Of a stretch of 9,219 nucleotides of DNA, positions 6,517 to 9,219 are shown in pieces. The notes beneath the pieces were generated by a model. It worked only from the letters and a program-made list of their open reading frames with translations. It searched no databases and was not told the origin of the DNA. Positions within the stretch are counted from its first letter, which is position 1, and the number at the start of each line of letters is the position of its first letter. The position numbers and the translations under genes are program-made. The DNA is from Pseudomonadota bacterium (GTDB lineage: Bacteria > Pseudomonadota > Alphaproteobacteria > ATCC43930 > CGMCC-115725), in assembly GCA_021790295.1 (NCBI GenBank), contig JAJYIC010000005.1, forward strand, positions 15,168 to 24,386. Direction: 5' to 3'.

Positions 6517-7692
6517 TTATTCGGCAAGGCGTTTTGCGACCCTCATCCGTATCACCGAATCGCCGGCCAGATGGCGCCAGATAAAGGAGTCGCGAACGAG
6601 CTTGTCGACGCCCTCGCCCACCGCCGCCCCGGCGCCGTCGTGGATATCCATGGCGAGATCGGTCACCGCCTCGATCACCTCGCACGAATAGATCGTCACC
6701 AGAGCCGCATGCGGCGAGCGCATCCGCCGGTCGCATTCCCAGGCGACGCGCAAAACATAAGAGCGCAGCGCCTCGGTCAGCATCCGCATCCTGCCGAATT
6801 TCAGCTCGAAGATCTGCTGGTCTTTGACCGGCCTGCCGCCTTCGAAACGCGTCTGCCCCAAATGAAGCGCGGCTTCGCACGCCGCCTCGCAAACGCCGAC
6901 CGCGTTGGCGGCCAGTTCGAGGTCGTTGAAAAGGCTCCCCGGGCCTTCGCTTGAACGCCCGCGGTTGACTTCGCCGACAAGATTGGCGTGCGGGACGCGG
7001 GCGTCTTCGAAAATCAGCTCGGCATTCTGGTAAAAGCGCCAGCCGCTTTTGTTGAAGACTTTGCCGACGCGAAAGCCGGGCGTATCGCTCGGCACCAGAA
7101 AGCGGGTGGTGCCTCGGCTCAAAGGGACGTTCGGGTCGGTCCGGGTCTGCAGGAAAAACAGCTTGGCGACGCTGCCGTTGGCGATAAAGACCTTGTCGCC
7201 GTTCAAAATCCACTCGTCGCCCCGGCGCTCGGCGCGGATCCTGAGCCCCGCTTTGGGGTCGTCCTCGGGCGGCATGCGGTTGTCCGAACCCCCGCTCGGC
7301 TCGGTCGTGCCGCTGCCGAGAAGGTAGGTGTCGTCGGCGACAAACGGCGGCACAAACCGCCGCTTCTGCTCTTCGTTGCAGACGGCGGCGATCAGGTGGG
7401 ACCATTTCCAGCATTGGCTGAAGGTCTTGGCGATGGCGCTGTCGGCCTTGGCCAGTTCTTCCATCACCAGGACCTGCGTGACGAAATCGATGCCGTGGCC
7501 GCCCCACTCCTTGGCGACGACCGCGGTGCGAAAGCCGAGCTTCGAGCCTTTCTTGATGATCTCCCAATCGAAGGTCTCGCGCGGCAGGGCGATGCGGTCG
7601 CGGGCAAGGGAGATCGGCCGGATCTCCTCTTCGGCGAATTTGCGCGCTTTCGCCTGCCAGGCCCGCTGTTCTTCGTTGAGAGAGAAGTCCAT
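6517..7692 (-). CDS. acyl-CoA dehydrogenase (isovaleryl-type catalytic Glu position)
   Basis: A 391-residue FAD flavoprotein with the complete acyl-CoA dehydrogenase fold: N-terminal helices (about 1-120) with FRTAVVAKEWGGHG, a middle beta domain (about 122-232) with the signature GTTEPSGGSD (128-137) and NGDKVFIANGSVAK, and a C-terminal helical domain with LVRDSFIWRHLAGDS (365-379). The usual catalytic Glu (MCAD Glu376, in the EGT motif) is replaced by Ala376. As in isovaleryl-CoA dehydrogenase, a Glu occurs in helix G instead: E259 in FNDLELAANAVG. Activity is therefore likely, with branched or bulky acyl-CoA favoured by analogy only. ATG 7692 has just a weak GGGGG-type ribosome site. The gene follows a divergent dehydrogenase gene by 39 nt, the pattern of heteromeric dehydrogenase pairs. 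Electrons would normally pass to electron-transfer flavoprotein, which is not encoded here. Confidence 0.9.
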   Translation of the reverse strand: MDFSLNEEQRAWQAKARKFAEEEIRPISLARDRIALPRETFDWEIIKKGSKLGFRTAVVAKEWGGHGIDFVTQVLVMEELAKADSAIAKTFSQCWKWSHLIAAVCNEEQKRRFVPPFVADDTYLLGSGTTEPSGGSDNRMPPEDDPKAGLRIRAERRGDEWILNGDKVFIANGSVAKLFFLQTRTDPNVPLSRGTTRFLVPSDTPGFRVGKVFNKSGWRFYQNAELIFEDARVPHANLVGEVNRGRSSEGPGSLFNDLELAANAVGVCEAACEAALHLGQTRFEGGRPVKDQQIFELKFGRMRMLTEALRSYVLRVAWECDRRMRSPHAALVTIYSCEVIEAVTDLAMDIHDGAGAAVGEGVDKLVRDSFIWRHLAGDSVIRMRVAKRLAE

Positions 7693-7731
7693 AGAAAGGC
7701 CCCCGTCATCGCCGCCTTTCTTCCCCGGCTG

Positions 7732-8934
7732 TCACCGCACGTAGCCCGCCAACGCTTCGGCAAGCCGGAGCTTCGCTTCGCCGTTGCCGCCTCCCGAATG
7801 AAGAGAGAGGAGCGCATCATGGACGTATTTTTGCAACGGCATGTCCTTCATCACCCCCATCGCGCCGAAGCATTCGGCCGCGTCCTTGGCGGCGGCGTAG
7901 ATGGCCGGGCCGGTATAAACCTCGGCGATCGTCGCCAAAGGCAGATCGGCGAGGCTGCGGTCGGCAAAAGCCTCTGCGTGATCGGAGGCCCAGGCCGCCT
8001 GCCAGATCGCGGCGCGCGCCACTTCGAGCCTGACAAGGACATCGGCGAGCTTTGTTCCGATCGCCTGGTGCTCGATGATCCGCCGCCCGCCTTGAACCCG
8101 CAGCCGGGCGTAATCGAGCGCGGCCTCGTAAGCCGCGCGGCCGATGCCGAGAGCGATCGCCTGCCGCAAAGGATTGCCGCGCCCGGCCTTCTCTGCGGCG
8201 CAGAGATGGGGCGCGCTGCCTTCGAGACCAAGGAGGTTCGCCGCCGGAACCCGGCAATCCGCGAAAACGAGGTCGCCGCAAGCGCCGAGATGCGAATTTC
8301 CGGCGCGCGCGCTGAGGCTGAGCCCGGAAGCCTCGCGCGGAACGAGAAAGGCGCTCGCGCCTTCAGGGGTTTGCGCCCATACGGCAAAAAGCTTTGCGAC
8401 GGGGGCATTGGCGACCGCCTTTTTCTCGCCGTTGATCACCCACTCGCCGCCCGAGCGCCTTGCCGTCGTCCGCAGCGGGACTTCGGCCGGGAGCGGACGG
8501 TGGTAATTGATGCCGAGCCCTAGGGCGGCCTCGCTTTCGCTTTGCGCCGCGGCGAGGTGAAAGCGGGGGTCGGAGAGGAACTGCGGGAGGAAGCGGTCCC
8601 GTTGCGCGGGGGTCATCAAGCGATCGAACAAAAGCTGCCCGAGGCGCGCCGTTTCCGTCAAAACCGTGGCGACATCCGCATCCCCGGCCGCAAGCTCTTC
8701 GGCGAGGATGCAAAAGGTGAGATTGCTCGCCCCCGCTCCGCCCAACTCTTCCGACAAGGCGAGCGTGCGCAGGCCGAGATCGGAAGCCTTGTCGAGGATC
8801 TCCATCGGCAGGCGCCTTTCAGCGGCTTCGAGATGCTGCGGCGATACGGCGAAGGGCTTCAGCTCCTGCGCCACGAAATCGCGCACGCCGTCGCGGAACT
8901 CCAGTTGTTCGGCGCTGAGATGGAGATCGACCAT
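7732..8934 (-). CDS. divergent acyl-CoA dehydrogenase-like protein
   Basis: A 400-residue protein with the dehydrogenase fold: N-terminal helices with LSAEQLEFRDGVRDFVAQEL, GLRTLALSEELGGAG (54-68), beta-domain GEWVINGEKKAVANAP (163-178) and C-terminal helices to about 395. It is clearly degenerate at the active site. The TE..GSD signature is replaced by QSESEAALG (131-139). The C-terminal EGT region reads SLHSGGGNGE (377-386), with no Glu at the catalytic position. The helix-G position used by isovaleryl-CoA dehydrogenase appears to be R257. By analogy with the alpha2beta2 dehydrogenases of actinobacterial steroid breakdown, it may be the non-catalytic partner of the protein encoded 39 nt downstream. 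ATG 8934 is preceded by GATGAGG, with AGGAG further up. It is the first gene after the promoter region. A separate reaction on an unusual substrate cannot be excluded. Confidence 0.82.
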   Translation of the reverse strand: MVDLHLSAEQLEFRDGVRDFVAQELKPFAVSPQHLEAAERRLPMEILDKASDLGLRTLALSEELGGAGASNLTFCILAEELAAGDADVATVLTETARLGQLLFDRLMTPAQRDRFLPQFLSDPRFHLAAAQSESEAALGLGINYHRPLPAEVPLRTTARRSGGEWVINGEKKAVANAPVAKLFAVWAQTPEGASAFLVPREASGLSLSARAGNSHLGACGDLVFADCRVPAANLLGLEGSAPHLCAAEKAGRGNPLRQAIALGIGRAAYEAALDYARLRVQGGRRIIEHQAIGTKLADVLVRLEVARAAIWQAAWASDHAEAFADRSLADLPLATIAEVYTGPAIYAAAKDAAECFGAMGVMKDMPLQKYVHDALLSLHSGGGNGEAKLRLAEALAGYVR

Positions 8935-8971
8935 GTCCTCATCCGTCTCCTAAAGACCCGGGAGGGCCACA

Positions 8972-9000
8972 GATAAACGCCGAATTCGAGCGGCGTCCAA
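8972..9000 (-). promoter_or_regulatory. candidate promoter for the dehydrogenase-led operon
   Basis: On the minus strand TTGGAC (9000-8995) and TTTATC (8977-8972) are separated by exactly 17 nt, a sigma70-like arrangement with a good -35 and a weak -10. The first ATG is 37 nt further on. It lies in the only long intergenic stretch before the gene set (8935-9136) and after the terminator-like hairpin of the transporter gene. Confidence 0.35.
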
Positions 9001-9028
9001 TTGCTGAATTCAGGACCCTGTTGCGCAA
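8981..9028. promoter_or_regulatory. cluster of short palindromes over the promoter (possible operators)
   Basis: Four perfect palindromes lie in 48 bp: CGAATTCG (8981-8988, inside the promoter spacer), CAATTG (8998-9003), CTGAATTCAG (9004-9013) and TTGCGCAA (9021-9028). The two GAATTC-centred sites are 24 bp apart centre to centre. The region is AT-rich compared with its surroundings. Binding by a regulator is inferred; no regulator gene is visible to match. Confidence 0.35.
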
Positions 9029-9103
9029 TCCGATCGGTTCGGCCAAGGCTCTGCGCCGCAGAAGGGGCGCGGCAGCGCCGGGCGCCGAAGGGGAAAGGGG
9101 TGT

Positions 9104-9129
9104 GGCCGGCGCGGCAAAGCGCGCCGGCC
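9104..9129 (-). terminator. 10-bp GC hairpin ending the transporter transcript
   Basis: GGCCGGCGCG (9104-9113) and CGCGCCGGCC (9120-9129) form a perfect 10-bp stem with a 6-nt loop, beginning 7 nt after the transporter stop codon. The minus-strand downstream sequence is pyrimidine-rich (CCCCTTTCCCC) but lacks a true U run, so termination may be partial. Confidence 0.6.
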
Positions 9130-9136
9130 TTTCGCC

Positions 9137-9219
9137 TCAGCCGACGGCGGGTTGCCTTTCCACTCCCACGGCATGCCGGGTTTCGAGAAGCTGATCGATC
9201 TCCTCGAACGAGCGCCCTT
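9137..9219 (-). CDS. C-terminal fragment of an MFS transporter, sugar-porter-like (partial)
   Basis: The minus-strand frame entering from the right edge reads 26 codons and ends at TGA 9139-9137. It begins GRSFEEIDQLLE, which resembles the conserved cytoplasmic C-terminal motif (PETKGRSLEEID) after the last membrane helix of sugar porters and related major facilitator proteins, followed by a short hydrophilic tail. The rest of the gene is outside the window. It would be an inner-membrane, probably proton-coupled, uptake transporter. Being on the same strand and just upstream of the catabolic genes, it may import their substrate, although a terminator-like hairpin separates them. Only the tail is seen, so the subfamily is uncertain. 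Confidence 0.55.
   Translation of the reverse strand, partial: GRSFEEIDQLLETRHAVGVERQPAVG

Noticed and set aside
6410..7567. 385-codon minus-strand frame overlapping the second dehydrogenase gene
   Set aside because: It is an out-of-frame, Arg-rich reading of a gene whose true frame has full family motifs.
6988..8523. 511-codon plus-strand open frame across both dehydrogenase genes
   Set aside because: It runs antisense through two clear acyl-CoA dehydrogenase genes and their spacer; composition is that of a shadow frame.
1..9219. CRISPR array, tRNA/rRNA gene, insertion sequence or phage genes
   Set aside because: No regularly spaced repeats, no recognisable RNA gene and no transposase, integrase or terminal inverted repeats were seen; gene content is uniformly metabolic.

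Overview
The window is high-GC, tightly packed bacterial DNA. The broad GC bias, with long open frames on both strands, and the protein families suggest an alphaproteobacterium, perhaps Hyphomicrobiales (Rhizobiales)-like. That placement is inferred from composition and family content only; no marker gene is present.

Layout: seven complete genes lie head to tail on the minus strand and fill about 90% of the window. In transcription order (right to left) they are: a divergent acyl-CoA dehydrogenase-like protein (8934-7732); a second acyl-CoA dehydrogenase (7692-6517); a 176-bp gap with hairpins; a hydantoin/Asp-Glu racemase-family protein (6340-5543); an MmgE/PrpD-family protein (5490-4114); a thiamine-diphosphate (ThDP) enzyme of the acetolactate synthase/2-oxo-acid decarboxylase fold (4073-2304); a maleate-isomerase-like member of the Asp/Glu racemase superfamily (2255-1566); and a second MmgE/PrpD protein (1479-79). 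Other spacers are only 39-86 nt, so at least the last five genes look like one operon. Upstream, at the right edge, is the C-terminal tail of a major facilitator (MFS) transporter, on the same strand but separated by a strong GC hairpin. A promoter-like sequence and several short palindromes lie between it and the first dehydrogenase gene. At the left edge a short plus-strand frame ends at 54 and may be the tail of a convergent gene.

How the genes may work together: the striking feature is a twice-used pair, racemase/isomerase followed by MmgE/PrpD, on either side of one ThDP enzyme, preceded by a pair of acyl-CoA dehydrogenases. Known members of these families act on small di- and tricarboxylates (maleate/fumarate isomerisation, 2-methylcitrate dehydration, cis-aconitate decarboxylation, iminodisuccinate epimerisation), on 2-oxo acids (ThDP enzymes) and on acyl-CoAs. 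A catabolic route for an imported branched or stereo-complex organic acid is the simplest inference. I do not recognise the set as a described pathway and cannot name the substrate. No CoA ligase, CoA-transferase, enoyl-CoA hydratase, thiolase, electron-transfer flavoprotein or regulator gene is visible here.

Residue-level reading adds three points. Neither dehydrogenase has the catalytic Glu at the usual C-terminal position; one has a Glu at the isovaleryl-CoA-dehydrogenase-type position and the other seems to have none, which suggests a heteromer. The two MmgE/PrpD proteins differ at one expected active-site Tyr. The maleate-isomerase-like protein keeps both cysteines.
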